This document shows, piece by piece, positions 1 to 5,990 of a DNA stretch of 9,610 bases. The position numbers and the translations under genes were made by a program. The notes beneath the pieces were generated by a model, which worked only from the letters and a program-made list of their open reading frames with translations, did not search any database and had not been told where the DNA came from. The DNA is taken from contig CALBGD010000299.1 in assembly GCA_937893735.1 (NCBI GenBank), forward strand, positions 1-9,610, read 5' to 3'. Within the stretch, counting starts at the first letter, position 1. Every line of letters begins with the position of its first letter. This stretch comes from an uncultured Clostridia bacterium. GTDB taxonomy: Bacteria; Bacillota; Clostridia; Oscillospirales; Ruminococcaceae.

Positions 1-4
1 TATA

Positions 5-364
5 ATGTCATTCGTTGCGGAATATTTCTACTGCTTTGAGGGCTGGCTGACTGACCCCGGCTCCTCGTATATGTTTATGATACTGTGCATTACTGCCCAG
101 ACAATATGCGCCGAATTTATATGCTTCTCTCTGGGCGCAAAACACAGAATTGCAGTTATGCTGGCGGCTTCGCTGGGAACCGGCACGGTCTTTTCAGCTA
201 TGCTGTGGTGGAACCTGTACATCAGCATGGACAGTAACAGTGAAGCGCTGCGCTCTGCAATGATATTCAATATGCTTCCGCTGGTGACCGGAGCAGTACT
301 GCTGGCGTTCCAGCTTATGTTCACCGGTTTTTCCGGCAGAATGAAAGCCAAGACCATTCAGTAA
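5..364 (+). CDS. small hydrophobic membrane protein, unknown function (5' end uncertain)
   Basis: I do not recognise this protein. As read from the ATG at 5 it has 119 residues. Three hydrophobic stretches look like membrane helices: roughly residues 22-44, 48-73 and 84-107. The short C-terminal tail is basic (RMKAK), which would suit a cytoplasmic end. The reading frame is still open at the window edge (the codon before the ATG is ATA), and no ribosome binding site can be seen, so the true start may lie upstream and a further helix may be missing. It reads in the same direction as htpG, but a hairpin terminator and a separate promoter lie between them, so they are probably separate transcripts. 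The hydrophobic pattern and the terminator just after the stop support a real gene; the function is unknown. Confidence 0.6.
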   Translation: MSFVAEYFYCFEGWLTDPGSSYMFMILCITAQTICAEFICFSLGAKHRIAVMLAASLGTGTVFSAMLWWNLYISMDSNSEALRSAMIFNMLPLVTGAVLLAFQLMFTGFSGRMKAKTIQ

Positions 365-377
365 TTTCACATTAACC

Positions 378-411
378 ATGCCGTCCGGTGAAATATTCCG
401 GGCGGCATTTC
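378..411 (+). terminator. probable terminator after the membrane protein gene
   Basis: An 11-base-pair stem (378-388 with 398-408, one G-U pair) closes a 9-base loop, 13 bases after the stop codon. The following run is only moderately T-rich (TTTCATTT), so termination may be incomplete. In function it separates the upstream gene from the htpG promoter. Confidence 0.7.
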
Positions 412-451
412 ATTTCCACCCGGATTTTTTCAAAAATCTGTGAATTACCCC

Positions 452-479
452 TTGATTTTTTCTGAAAAAGGTGTATAAT
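452..479 (+). promoter_or_regulatory. sigma-A-type promoter of htpG
   Basis: A perfect -10 box TATAAT lies at 474-479 and a partial -35 box TTGATT at 452-457, with a 16-base spacer. Transcription would start near 485-487, inside the CIRCE operator that follows, as expected for a promoter repressed by HrcA. Short A/T tracts upstream (425-436) and within the spacer (456-469) could bend the DNA or contact the alpha subunit. Confidence 0.8.
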
Positions 480-483
480 AGAA

Positions 484-510
484 TTAGCACTCAAAGAGCA
501 AGAGTGCTAA
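484..510 (+). promoter_or_regulatory. CIRCE operator (HrcA binding site) of htpG
   Basis: The site is a perfect inverted repeat: TTAGCACTC at 484-492, nine bases, then GAGTGCTAA at 502-510. This matches the CIRCE consensus in every arm position. CIRCE is bound by the repressor HrcA, whose activity depends on the GroE chaperonin, and normally controls groESL and hrcA-dnaK operons. It lies over the predicted transcription start, 4 bases after the -10 box, and in the 5' untranslated leader of htpG. Confidence 0.97.
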
Positions 511-558
511 AAACGTTAAAAACGGCATATTACCGATAGATACAAGGAGATGTTTACA

Positions 559-2448
559 ATGGCAGAAACAAAAGAATTCAAGGCGGAATCCAAGCGCCTG
601 CTTGAAATGATGATCAACTCGATCTACACGCACAAGGAGATATTCCTGCGCGAGCTTATCTCCAACGCAAGCGACGCGATGGACAAGCTGTATTTCAAGT
701 CCATGAGCGAGAACACGGGCATCACACGTTCCGACATGGCTATAAAGCTGGAAGTCAACAAGGACGACAGAAAACTGATAATCACCGATAACGGTATCGG
801 AATGACAAAGGACGAGCTGGAAAACAACCTCGGCACCATCGCAAAATCCGGCTCGCTGGCGTTCAAGAATGAAAACGAAAAGACCGAGGACGTCAACATC
901 ATCGGTCAGTTTGGTGTTGGATTCTACTCCGCGTTCATGGTCGCAAAGAAAGTTACCGTTATTTCCAAGGCTTACGGCGCCGATACCGCCTATATGTGGG
1001 AAAGCGAGGGCGTTGACGGCTACACCATCTCCGAGGCGCAGAAGGACGACCACGGCACTCAGATAATCCTTGACATCAAGGACAACGCCGAGGAGGAGAA
1101 CTACGACGAGTTCCTCACGCCGTACAAGATAAAACAGCTTGTAAAGAAGTACTCCGACTATATCCGCTACCCCATCAAGATGGATATGGAGCACGAAAAG
1201 CTCAAGGAGGGCTCCAAGGACGAGTATGAAAAGGAGATCGTCACCGAGACCCTCAATAGCATGACGCCTATCTGGAAGAAGTCCAAGAGCGAAATCAAGG
1301 ACGAGGAATACAACCAGTTCTACAAGGATAAGTTCTACGATTTCGAGGATCCGCTGGTGCATATCCACACCCGCACCGAGGGCACCGCGACCTACACGGC
1401 GCTGCTGTATATCCCGGCAAAGGCTCCCTACGACTACTACTCCAAGAACTTTGAGAAGGGGCTTCAGCTTTACTCCAGCGGCGTGCTCATCATGGACAAG
1501 TGTGCTGACCTGCTTCCTGACTATTTCAGCTTCGTAAGAGGTCTGGTGGACAGCGAGGATCTTTCGCTGAACATCTCCCGTGAAATGCTCCAGCACGACC
1601 GTCAGCTCAAGCTCATCGCCAAGAGCCTTGAAAAGTCTATCCGCAACGAGCTGAAAAAGCTCCAGAAGAACGACCGCGAGAAATACGAGAAGTTCTTTGA
1701 CGCGTTCGGAACTCAGCTCAAATACGGCATTTACGAGAGCTTCGGCGCGAACAAGGAGAACCTCCAGGATCTGCTGATGTTCAAGAGCAGCTTCGGCGGC
1801 TACGTTACTCTGGAGGAGTACGTTTCCAGAATGAAGGAGGAGCAGAAGTACATCTACTTCGCAAGCGGAAGCAGCATTGCCCGCATAGAGGCGCTCCCGC
1901 AGACCGAAATGGTTCGCGACAAGGGCTACGAGATACTCTACTTCACTGACCACGTTGACGAATTCACAATGCAGATGATGCATGATTTCAACGGCAAGGA
2001 GTTCAAGTCGGTATCCGCAGACGACCTCGGACTTGAAACTGACGCGGAAAAGGAAGAGATCAAGAAGGCAGAGGAGGACAACAAGGGTCTGTTCGACCTG
2101 ATGACCGAGAAGCTCGGCGGAAAGGTTAAGGCCGTTAAGCTGTCCCAGCGCCTGAAAACTCACCCTGTATGCATAACCAGCGAGGGTATGCTCTCCGTTG
2201 AGATGGAAAAGGTGCTCTCCGCAATGCCTGACGAGCAGGCTCACAGCGCAAAGGCTGAGAAGATCCTTGAGATCAACGCTTCCCACCCGATATTTGAAAA
2301 GCTGAAGAAGCTCTACGCCGATGACAACAAGGACAAGGTCGCTGAATACGCCGATATTCTGTATTCACAGGCTCTTCTCATCGAGGGTATGCCTATCGAG
2401 AACCCCGTTGAATTCACAAACAAGCTGTGCGAGATCATGGCTGAATAA
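559..2448 (+). CDS. htpG: molecular chaperone HtpG (Hsp90 family)
   Basis: HtpG is the bacterial Hsp90, a cytosolic homodimeric ATP-dependent chaperone. The protein has 629 residues, the usual length. The N-terminal GHKL ATPase domain shows [10 protein letters not shown] (catalytic Glu32, Mg-binding Asn36), DNGIGM (77-82), LGTIAKSG (91-98, lid) and [10 protein letters not shown] (116-125). The middle domain carries the ATPase-activating arginine in [12 protein letters not shown] (Arg341), and the C-terminal dimerisation domain follows. I chose the ATG at 559 over the in-frame ATG at 550: AAGGAG at 544-549 is 9 bases before 559 but touches 550, and MAETKEF matches the family start. The gene is single, with its own promoter, CIRCE operator and terminator, so it is probably heat-induced through HrcA. 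It converges on the ribosomal operon. Confidence 0.98.
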   Translation: MAETKEFKAESKRLLEMMINSIYTHKEIFLRELISNASDAMDKLYFKSMSENTGITRSDMAIKLEVNKDDRKLIITDNGIGMTKDELENNLGTIAKSGSLAFKNENEKTEDVNIIGQFGVGFYSAFMVAKKVTVISKAYGADTAYMWESEGVDGYTISEAQKDDHGTQIILDIKDNAEEENYDEFLTPYKIKQLVKKYSDYIRYPIKMDMEHEKLKEGSKDEYEKEIVTETLNSMTPIWKKSKSEIKDEEYNQFYKDKFYDFEDPLVHIHTRTEGTATYTALLYIPAKAPYDYYSKNFEKGLQLYSSGVLIMDKCADLLPDYFSFVRGLVDSEDLSLNISREMLQHDRQLKLIAKSLEKSIRNELKKLQKNDREKYEKFFDAFGTQLKYGIYESFGANKENLQDLLMFKSSFGGYVTLEEYVSRMKEEQKYIYFASGSSIARIEALPQTEMVRDKGYEILYFTDHVDEFTMQMMHDFNGKEFKSVSADDLGLETDAEKEEIKKAEEDNKGLFDLMTEKLGGKVKAVKLSQRLKTHPVCITSEGMLSVEMEKVLSAMPDEQAHSAKAEKILEINASHPIFEKLKKLYADDNKDKVAEYADILYSQALLIEGMPIENPVEFTNKLCEIMAE

Positions 2449-2458
2449 TCAGAATACC

Positions 2459-2490
2459 AAAGGCGCTCCAGAAACCGGAGCGCCTTTTTT
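2459..2490 (+). terminator. intrinsic terminator of htpG
   Basis: A perfect GC-rich stem, GGCGCTCC (2462-2469) with GGAGCGCC (2477-2484), has a 7-base loop and flanking AAA/TTT pairs. It is followed by six T residues, starting 10 bases after the htpG stop. It is a strong rightward terminator and only weakly bidirectional. Confidence 0.95.
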
Positions 2491-2502
2491 ATGTTTTATC
2501 GC

Positions 2503-2535
2503 AAAAAAATCCCCCTCCAAACGGAGAGGGATTTT
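2503..2535 (-). terminator. intrinsic terminator of the ribosomal operon (after rplQ)
   Basis: Read leftward, a 13-base-pair stem (2523-2535 with 2506-2518, one G-U pair) closes a 4-base loop and runs into a U tract given by the seven A residues at 2503-2509. On the rightward strand the same position would be a C-A mismatch and the run after the stem is poorer, so leftward function is favoured. It begins 8 bases after the rplQ stop codon and closes the operon. Confidence 0.93.
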
Positions 2536-2543
2536 ATTATAAA

Positions 2544-2885
2544 TCAAACAAGCTCAATAATTGCCATCTCGGCAGCGTCGCCGCGGCGCGGACCGATCTT
2601 GTAAATTCTTGTGTAACCACCGTTCTTGTCAGCGTACTTCGGAGCGATCTCGTCGAATACCTTCTTAGCAACATCTTCCTTAGTAACGTATGAAAGAACC
2701 TGACGCTTGGTGTGAAGTGTGTTAACCTTGCCAAGTGTGATCATCTTTTCTGCTTCTGCGCGAACTTCCTTCGCACGGGTAACGGTAGTCTCGATCTTAC
2801 CGTTCTCCAGCAGGAATGTAACCATGCCTCTGAGCATTGCATTTCTGTGGTCGCTGGGTCTGCCCAGCTTTCTTGTTCCCGGCAT
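2544..2885 (-). CDS. rplQ: 50S ribosomal protein L17
   Basis: L17 is a large-subunit protein lying near the peptide exit tunnel. The 113-residue protein has the family length. It shows the conserved N-terminal [17 protein letters not shown] followed by a helix-rich core, and it ends [11 protein letters not shown], as L17 proteins do. The start ATG is supported by AAAGGAG at 2895-2901, 9 bases upstream. rplQ is the last gene of the operon, 61 bases after rpoA, the position it holds in nearly all bacteria. An intrinsic terminator follows almost directly. Nothing in the protein is unusual apart from the extra residue in MPGTRKLG where many relatives have MGYRKLG. Confidence 0.98.
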   Translation of the reverse strand: MPGTRKLGRPSDHRNAMLRGMVTFLLENGKIETTVTRAKEVRAEAEKMITLGKVNTLHTKRQVLSYVTKEDVAKKVFDEIAPKYADKNGGYTRIYKIGPRRGDAAEMAIIELV

Positions 2886-2946
2886 ATTTCCATTCTCCTT
2901 TCAATAGGAATGTATTATCGGCTCAGTCAGTTGCCTGACGTCCGGA

Positions 2947-3906
2947 TCAGTTGTTTTCTTCAGAGGGTGTGAGGTCGAATCCGAGAGAGTTCAGCTTAGC
3001 CTTAACCTCGTCGAAAGACTTCTTACCCAGGTTTCTGACCTTCATCATGTCCTCCGGGGACTTGTTGATGAGGTCATCTACTGTGTTGATACCAGCGCGC
3101 TTGAGGCAGTTGAAAGAACGAACGGAAAGTTCAAGCTCTTCAATAGTCATCTCAAGCACCTTGTCCTTGCGGTTCTCTTCCTTCTCGACCATCAGCTCAG
3201 GCTGCTCAGAATCATCAGAGAGATCCGCAAACAGCTTGAGACGCTCGATAAGGATCTTAGCCGCATAGGAAACGGCTTCCTTAGCGGAGATCGTACCGTC
3301 GGTCCAGATCTCGATGATGAGCTTCTCAAAATCGGTTCTCTGACCAACGCGGGTATTTTCAACAGTGTAGTTGCACTTCAGGACAGGAGTGTAGATACTG
3401 TCAATCGGGATAACTCCAATAACAGGCTGGAGCTGCTCTTTGTTGAGTTCAGCAGAAACATAGCCTCTGCCTCTATCCAGCGTGATATCCATGAACAGCT
3501 TTGCGCCGGCACCCAGCGTAGCGATGTGCATACCGGGATCGAGGATCTCTACCTCGCTGTCGGTCTTGATATCGCCGGCTGTTACCTCGCCCTCGCCCTC
3601 TGCTTCGATGTAGATGGTCTTGGGTGCTTCGCCGTACATTTTAGCTCTGAGTCCCTTGATGTTGAGGATCAGCTCTGTAACGTCCTCCTTAACGCCGGGG
3701 ACCGTGGAGAATTCGTGCTGAACGCCGTCGATCTTCACAGATGTGGCTGCAACGCCGGGCAGGGAGGAGAGGAGCACTCTTCTCAGGCTGTTGCCGAGCG
3801 TGTTGCCGTATCCGCTCTGAAGCGGTTCGAGAACGAACATTCCATAGGTTCCGTCTGAGCGTAATTTTGAGGTTTCGATATTGAGCTTTTCGATTTTTTC
3901 AAGCAT
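2947..3906 (-). CDS. rpoA: DNA-directed RNA polymerase subunit alpha
   Basis: Alpha forms the dimer that seeds RNA polymerase assembly, and its C-terminal domain contacts UP elements and activators. The protein has 319 residues, the normal size. The N-terminal domain (about 1-228) carries the dimerisation signature [12 protein letters not shown] near residue 42. An acidic and lysine-rich linker spans about 230-250. The C-terminal domain (about 252-312) includes [12 protein letters not shown], where Arg263 matches the DNA-contacting Arg265 of E. coli, and then [11 protein letters not shown]. The start is supported by GGAGGG at 3913-3918. It follows rpsD after an unusually long 193-base spacer with several possible stem-loops, so its output may be set partly apart from that of rpsD. 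Confidence 0.98.
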   Translation of the reverse strand: MLEKIEKLNIETSKLRSDGTYGMFVLEPLQSGYGNTLGNSLRRVLLSSLPGVAATSVKIDGVQHEFSTVPGVKEDVTELILNIKGLRAKMYGEAPKTIYIEAEGEGEVTAGDIKTDSEVEILDPGMHIATLGAGAKLFMDITLDRGRGYVSAELNKEQLQPVIGVIPIDSIYTPVLKCNYTVENTRVGQRTDFEKLIIEIWTDGTISAKEAVSYAAKILIERLKLFADLSDDSEQPELMVEKEENRKDKVLEMTIEELELSVRSFNCLKRAGINTVDDLINKSPEDMMKVRNLGKKSFDEVKAKLNSLGFDLTPSEENN

Positions 3907-4099
3907 TTGGTACCCTCCACAAGTTCTCGTCTGTTAATTATCCTGTGCTTATTGCCATATTCGCTGTTAATTTTAAATCACACTCTGCCCGTGCCGCAGC
4001 TATATAACATAGCATTGGCACAGTTTAGTGCTGTTAAACAGCAATTGCAGACTATGAATTAAAAATAACTGCACTAAATATCTGTATGCTTCTATGCTA
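3907..4099 (-). promoter_or_regulatory. structured rpsD-rpoA spacer, possible rpoA leader
   Basis: This 193-base AT-rich spacer holds no gene that I can support. In leftward RNA it can form three stems that share bases. TTTAGTGC (4071-4078) can pair with GCACTAAA (4024-4031). GCAC (4028-4031) can pair with GTGC (4018-4021). GTGCC (4017-4021) can pair with GGCAC (3991-3995), closing a 3x3 internal loop, a second 5-base-pair stem (4009-4013 with 3999-4003) and a 5-base loop. TGCTG/CAGCA (4040s and 4030s) is a further small hairpin. No U tract follows, so it is not an intrinsic terminator. A weak promoter-like TGCTATGTT (read leftward, 4006-4014) has no convincing -35 box. A regulatory role is inference. 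Confidence 0.4.
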
Positions 4100-4696
4100 T
4101 TATTTAGAATACAGCTCGATAATTAAGTGTTCAGCGATGTCGTAGTCAAGCTCTTCACGCTGGAACTGACGGAGTACCTTAGCTGTGCCTGCCTCCTTGT
4201 TAACTTCGAGCCAGAGGGGAGTAACTCTGCCGCCAGCAACTTCGGCGATCTGCTCGAACTTCTTGCTCTTCTTGCTGTTCTCGTGCAGGGAGATAACGTC
4301 GCCTACCTTAACTCTGTAAGAGGGGATATCAACTCTCTTGCCGTTCACACAGAAATGACCGTGAGAAACAAGCTGACGAGCCTCGCGTCTTGTGCAAGCC
4401 ATGCCCATTCTGAAAACAACGTTGTCCAGTCTGGACTCAAGGAGCTTGAGGAGGTTCTCACCGGCGATACCCTCTTCCTTGGTAGCCAGCTCATAGTAGT
4501 GATAGAACTGCTTCTCGAGGACGCCATAGATGAACTTGAGCTTCTGCTTCTCCTTGAGCTGGGAAGCGTACTCAGACTCTTTCTTTCTCTTGTTTCCGTT
4601 GGGGTTTCTGTTGGACTTCTTGTCATAGCCCAGAACTGCGGGGCTGAGGTCCAGTGCTCTGCATCTCTTTAAAATCGGATCGCGATTAACTGCCAT
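4100..4696 (-). CDS. rpsD: 30S ribosomal protein S4
   Basis: S4 is a primary binder of 16S rRNA that nucleates 30S assembly and contributes to decoding accuracy. In several bacteria it also represses translation of its own mRNA. The protein has 198 residues. The family core is clear: EKQKLKFIYGVLEKQF, SRLDNVVFRMG, then the S4 RNA-binding fold TRREARQLVSHGHFCVNGKR (about 102-121), and a C-terminus ending HLIIELYSK. The N-terminal arm is atypical: it begins MAVNRDPILKRC and has one cysteine, so it is a zinc-free (C-minus) form without the usual ARYxGP opening. GGAGGAA at 4704-4710 supports the start. It lies between rpsK and rpoA, as in proteobacteria and many Clostridia, whereas in Bacillus it sits alone elsewhere. 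Confidence 0.98.
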   Translation of the reverse strand: MAVNRDPILKRCRALDLSPAVLGYDKKSNRNPNGNKRKKESEYASQLKEKQKLKFIYGVLEKQFYHYYELATKEEGIAGENLLKLLESRLDNVVFRMGMACTRREARQLVSHGHFCVNGKRVDIPSYRVKVGDVISLHENSKKSKKFEQIAEVAGGRVTPLWLEVNKEAGTAKVLRQFQREELDYDIAEHLIIELYSK

Positions 4697-4727
4697 TGTA
4701 ATTTTCCTCCGTTATTCAATAGTAATA

Positions 4728-4756
4728 TCGGCTTTGCAGGTAGTCTGCTATGCCGA
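4728..4756 (-). promoter_or_regulatory. stem-loop in the rpsD leader
   Basis: In leftward RNA, TCGGC (4752-4756) pairs with GCCGA (4728-4732). Inside, across a 3x3 internal loop (AUA against AAA), GCAG pairs with CUGC and closes a 5-base loop. It sits 17 bases before the Shine-Dalgarno sequence of rpsD and 2 bases after the candidate pseudoknot. A second copy of TCGGC directly upstream (4758-4762) could replace the first arm. Confidence 0.5.
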
Positions 4757-4758
4757 CG

Positions 4759-4787
4759 CCGAGTAAACGAACAGCTCGGTTCTGTTC
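4759..4787 (-). promoter_or_regulatory. candidate H-type pseudoknot in the rpsK-rpsD spacer
   Basis: In leftward RNA, GAACAG (4782-4787) pairs with CUGUUC (4769-4774) to make stem 1. Its loop contains CCGAG (4775-4779), which is complementary to CUCGG (4759-4763) just downstream, giving stem 2. The connecting loops are 2, 0 and 5 bases, a geometry that allows coaxial stacking. The element starts 5 bases after the rpsK stop codon and lies upstream of rpsD. S4 of E. coli binds a pseudoknot in the alpha operon leader, so an S4-responsive leader is a reasonable inference. It has not been tested. Confidence 0.5.
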
Positions 4788-4792
4788 AGTGA

Positions 4793-5194
4793 TTATACAC
4801 GTCTTCTCTTGGGGGGACGGCATCCGTTGTGGGGGATCGGAGTAACGTCCTTGATGAGCTTAACCTCAAGACCTGCTGCCTGAAGAGCTCTGATAGCTGC
4901 CTCACGACCTGCGCCGGGGCCCTTAACGAAAACCTCAACAGTCTTAAGACCGTGCTCCATAGCTGCCTTAGCTGCAACATCTGCTGCTGTCTGAGCTGCG
5001 AACGGTGTGGACTTTCTGGAGCCTCTGAAGCCCAGTCCGCCTGCGCTTGCCCATGAAAGAGCGTTGCCCTGAAGGTCGGTAATAGTAACGATTGTGTTGT
5101 TGAATGTAGACTGGATATGAGCTGCACCGTTCTCGATGTTCTTGCGCTCACGGCGTCTGCGTACAACCTGCTGCTTGCCCTTGGTTGCTGCCAT
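4793..5194 (-). CDS. rpsK: 30S ribosomal protein S11
   Basis: S11 sits on the platform of the 30S subunit near the mRNA exit and contacts S7 and S18. The 133-residue protein shows the family sequence throughout: [16 protein letters not shown], then [14 protein letters not shown], then [17 protein letters not shown]. The C-terminus [15 protein letters not shown] contains the Asn-Gly pair that is converted to isoaspartate in E. coli S11. The start is supported by an AAAGGTGG Shine-Dalgarno sequence a few bases upstream. It follows rpsM after only 21 bases, so the two are co-translated from one message. The spacer after it carries the candidate rpsD leader structures. Confidence 0.98.
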   Translation of the reverse strand: MAATKGKQQVVRRRRERKNIENGAAHIQSTFNNTIVTITDLQGNALSWASAGGLGFRGSRKSTPFAAQTAADVAAKAAMEHGLKTVEVFVKGPGAGREAAIRALQAAGLEVKLIKDVTPIPHNGCRPPKRRRV

Positions 5195-5215
5195 TATTAT
5201 ACCACCTTTCTGTGA

Positions 5216-5584
5216 TTACTTCTTCTTGTTAGCAATAGTCTTCTTGGGACCCTTGCGAGTTCTTGCGTTGGTCTTTGTTCTCTGACCACGGCAGGGAAGA
5301 CCCTTGCGATGACGGGTTCCGCGGAAGCAGTTGATCTCCACGAGGCGCTTGATGCTGAGAGCAACAGTTCTTCTGAGATCGCCCTCTACAACATAGCCGT
5401 GGTCGATTACTTCACGGATCTTGGCTTCTTCTTCGTCGGTGAGATCCTTGACGCGGGTGTCAGGATTAACGCCGGCCTTAGCCAGAATATCATTTGCAGA
5501 CTTTCTGCCGATGCCGTAAACATAGGTCAGGCCTATCTCTACGCGCTTCTCCTTGGGCAGGTCCACACCAGCAATTCTTGCCAT
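5216..5584 (-). CDS. rpsM: 30S ribosomal protein S13
   Basis: S13 lies in the head of the 30S subunit and contacts the P-site tRNA and the large subunit through bridges B1a and B1b. The 122-residue protein begins [21 protein letters not shown] and has the helix-hairpin segment [16 protein letters not shown]. Its conserved basic tail includes [26 protein letters not shown] and ends in lysines, as the tail that reaches the tRNA sites does. A very strong AAGAGGAGGA precedes the ATG. It is 34 bases downstream of rpmJ and 21 bases before rpsK, the usual order of the alpha operon in Firmicutes. Nothing is unusual. Confidence 0.98.
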   Translation of the reverse strand: MARIAGVDLPKEKRVEIGLTYVYGIGRKSANDILAKAGVNPDTRVKDLTDEEEAKIREVIDHGYVVEGDLRRTVALSIKRLVEINCFRGTRHRKGLPCRGQRTKTNARTRKGPKKTIANKKK

Positions 5585-5618
5585 ACTTTTTCCTCCTCTT
5601 GAATGGGATCAGGGTTTA

Positions 5619-5732
5619 TCAGCCCTGTCTCTGCTTGTGCTTAGGTTCAACACAGATAACCATAACTTTACCCTTGCGCTTGATTACCTTGCACTTGTCG
5701 CACATGGGCTTAACTGAAGGTCTAACTTTCAT
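5619..5732 (-). CDS. rpmJ: 50S ribosomal protein L36
   Basis: L36 is the smallest large-subunit protein and stabilises 23S rRNA near helix 89-97. The gene encodes 37 residues, beginning [15 protein letters not shown] and ending KHKQRQG, an exact family length. It is the zinc-ribbon form: Cys11, Cys14, Cys27 and His32 are all present. AAAGGAGGG at 5740-5748 gives a strong ribosome binding site 7 bases from the ATG. The stop TGA is followed in frame by TAA, a tandem stop. CAGGG/CCCTG (5623-5627 with 5610-5614) form a small stem whose loop contains the stop codon. It lies between infA and rpsM, as usual. Confidence 0.97.
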   Translation of the reverse strand: MKVRPSVKPMCDKCKVIKRKGKVMVICVEPKHKQRQG

Positions 5733-5770
5733 TGAAATACCCTCCTTTGGGATAGTTTACTCTGCCACGA

Positions 5771-5989
5771 TCACTTGGCGCGCCAGGTGATCCTGCCTTT
5801 CGTCAGGTCGTAAGGCGACATTTCAACGGTCACTTTGTCACCGGGCAGTATGCGAATGAAGTTCATTCTCAGCTTGCCGCTGATGTGAGCCAGGATCTTA
5901 TGACCGTTTGAAAGCTCCACCTTGAACTGTGCGTTGGGCAGTGCTTCCAGAATAACGCCTTCAACTTCTAATACATCTTCTTTAGACAA
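5771..5989 (-). CDS. infA: translation initiation factor IF-1
   Basis: IF-1 is an OB-fold protein that occupies the A site of the 30S subunit during initiation and aids IF-2 and IF-3. I place the start at the TTG at 5989: it gives 72 residues beginning [11 protein letters not shown], matching the family length and N-terminus, and GAGGAG at 6000-6005 is 10 bases upstream. An in-frame GTG at 5998 would add three residues but lies one base from that Shine-Dalgarno sequence. The core [20 protein letters not shown] and the end [12 protein letters not shown] are typical. Only one base separates this start from the stop of the KOW gene, so translation is probably coupled. A near-perfect palindrome spans the stop codon (5769-5792). 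Confidence 0.96.
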   Translation of the reverse strand: MSKEDVLEVEGVILEALPNAQFKVELSNGHKILAHISGKLRMNFIRILPGDKVTVEMSPYDLTKGRITWRAK

Positions 5990-5990
5990 G

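Noticed and set aside
508..524. Tandem repeat TAAAAACG in the htpG leader.
   Set aside because: Two 8-base copies one base apart in AT-rich DNA are too short to call a functional repeat.
550..558. Alternative htpG start giving [10 protein letters not shown].
   Set aside because: The Shine-Dalgarno sequence abuts this ATG, leaving no spacing; the ATG at 559 has correct spacing and matches the family start.
484..2286. A 600-codon open frame on the leftward strand, wholly antisense to htpG.
   Set aside because: Its composition (very rich in Leu, Val, Glu and His with no domain logic) is what the complement of a lysine- and glutamate-rich GC-biased gene gives. It has no ribosome binding site, and it runs across the CIRCE operator. 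htpG is certain.
4000..4034. Internal promoter for rpoA (TGCTATGTT read leftward).
   Set aside because: It matches an extended -10 only partly and has no acceptable -35 box at 16-18 bases; kept only as a remark in the spacer entry.
4127..4672. A 181-codon rightward open frame antisense to rpsD.
   Set aside because: It mirrors the codon pattern of rpsD, with no independent start signal or recognisable motif.
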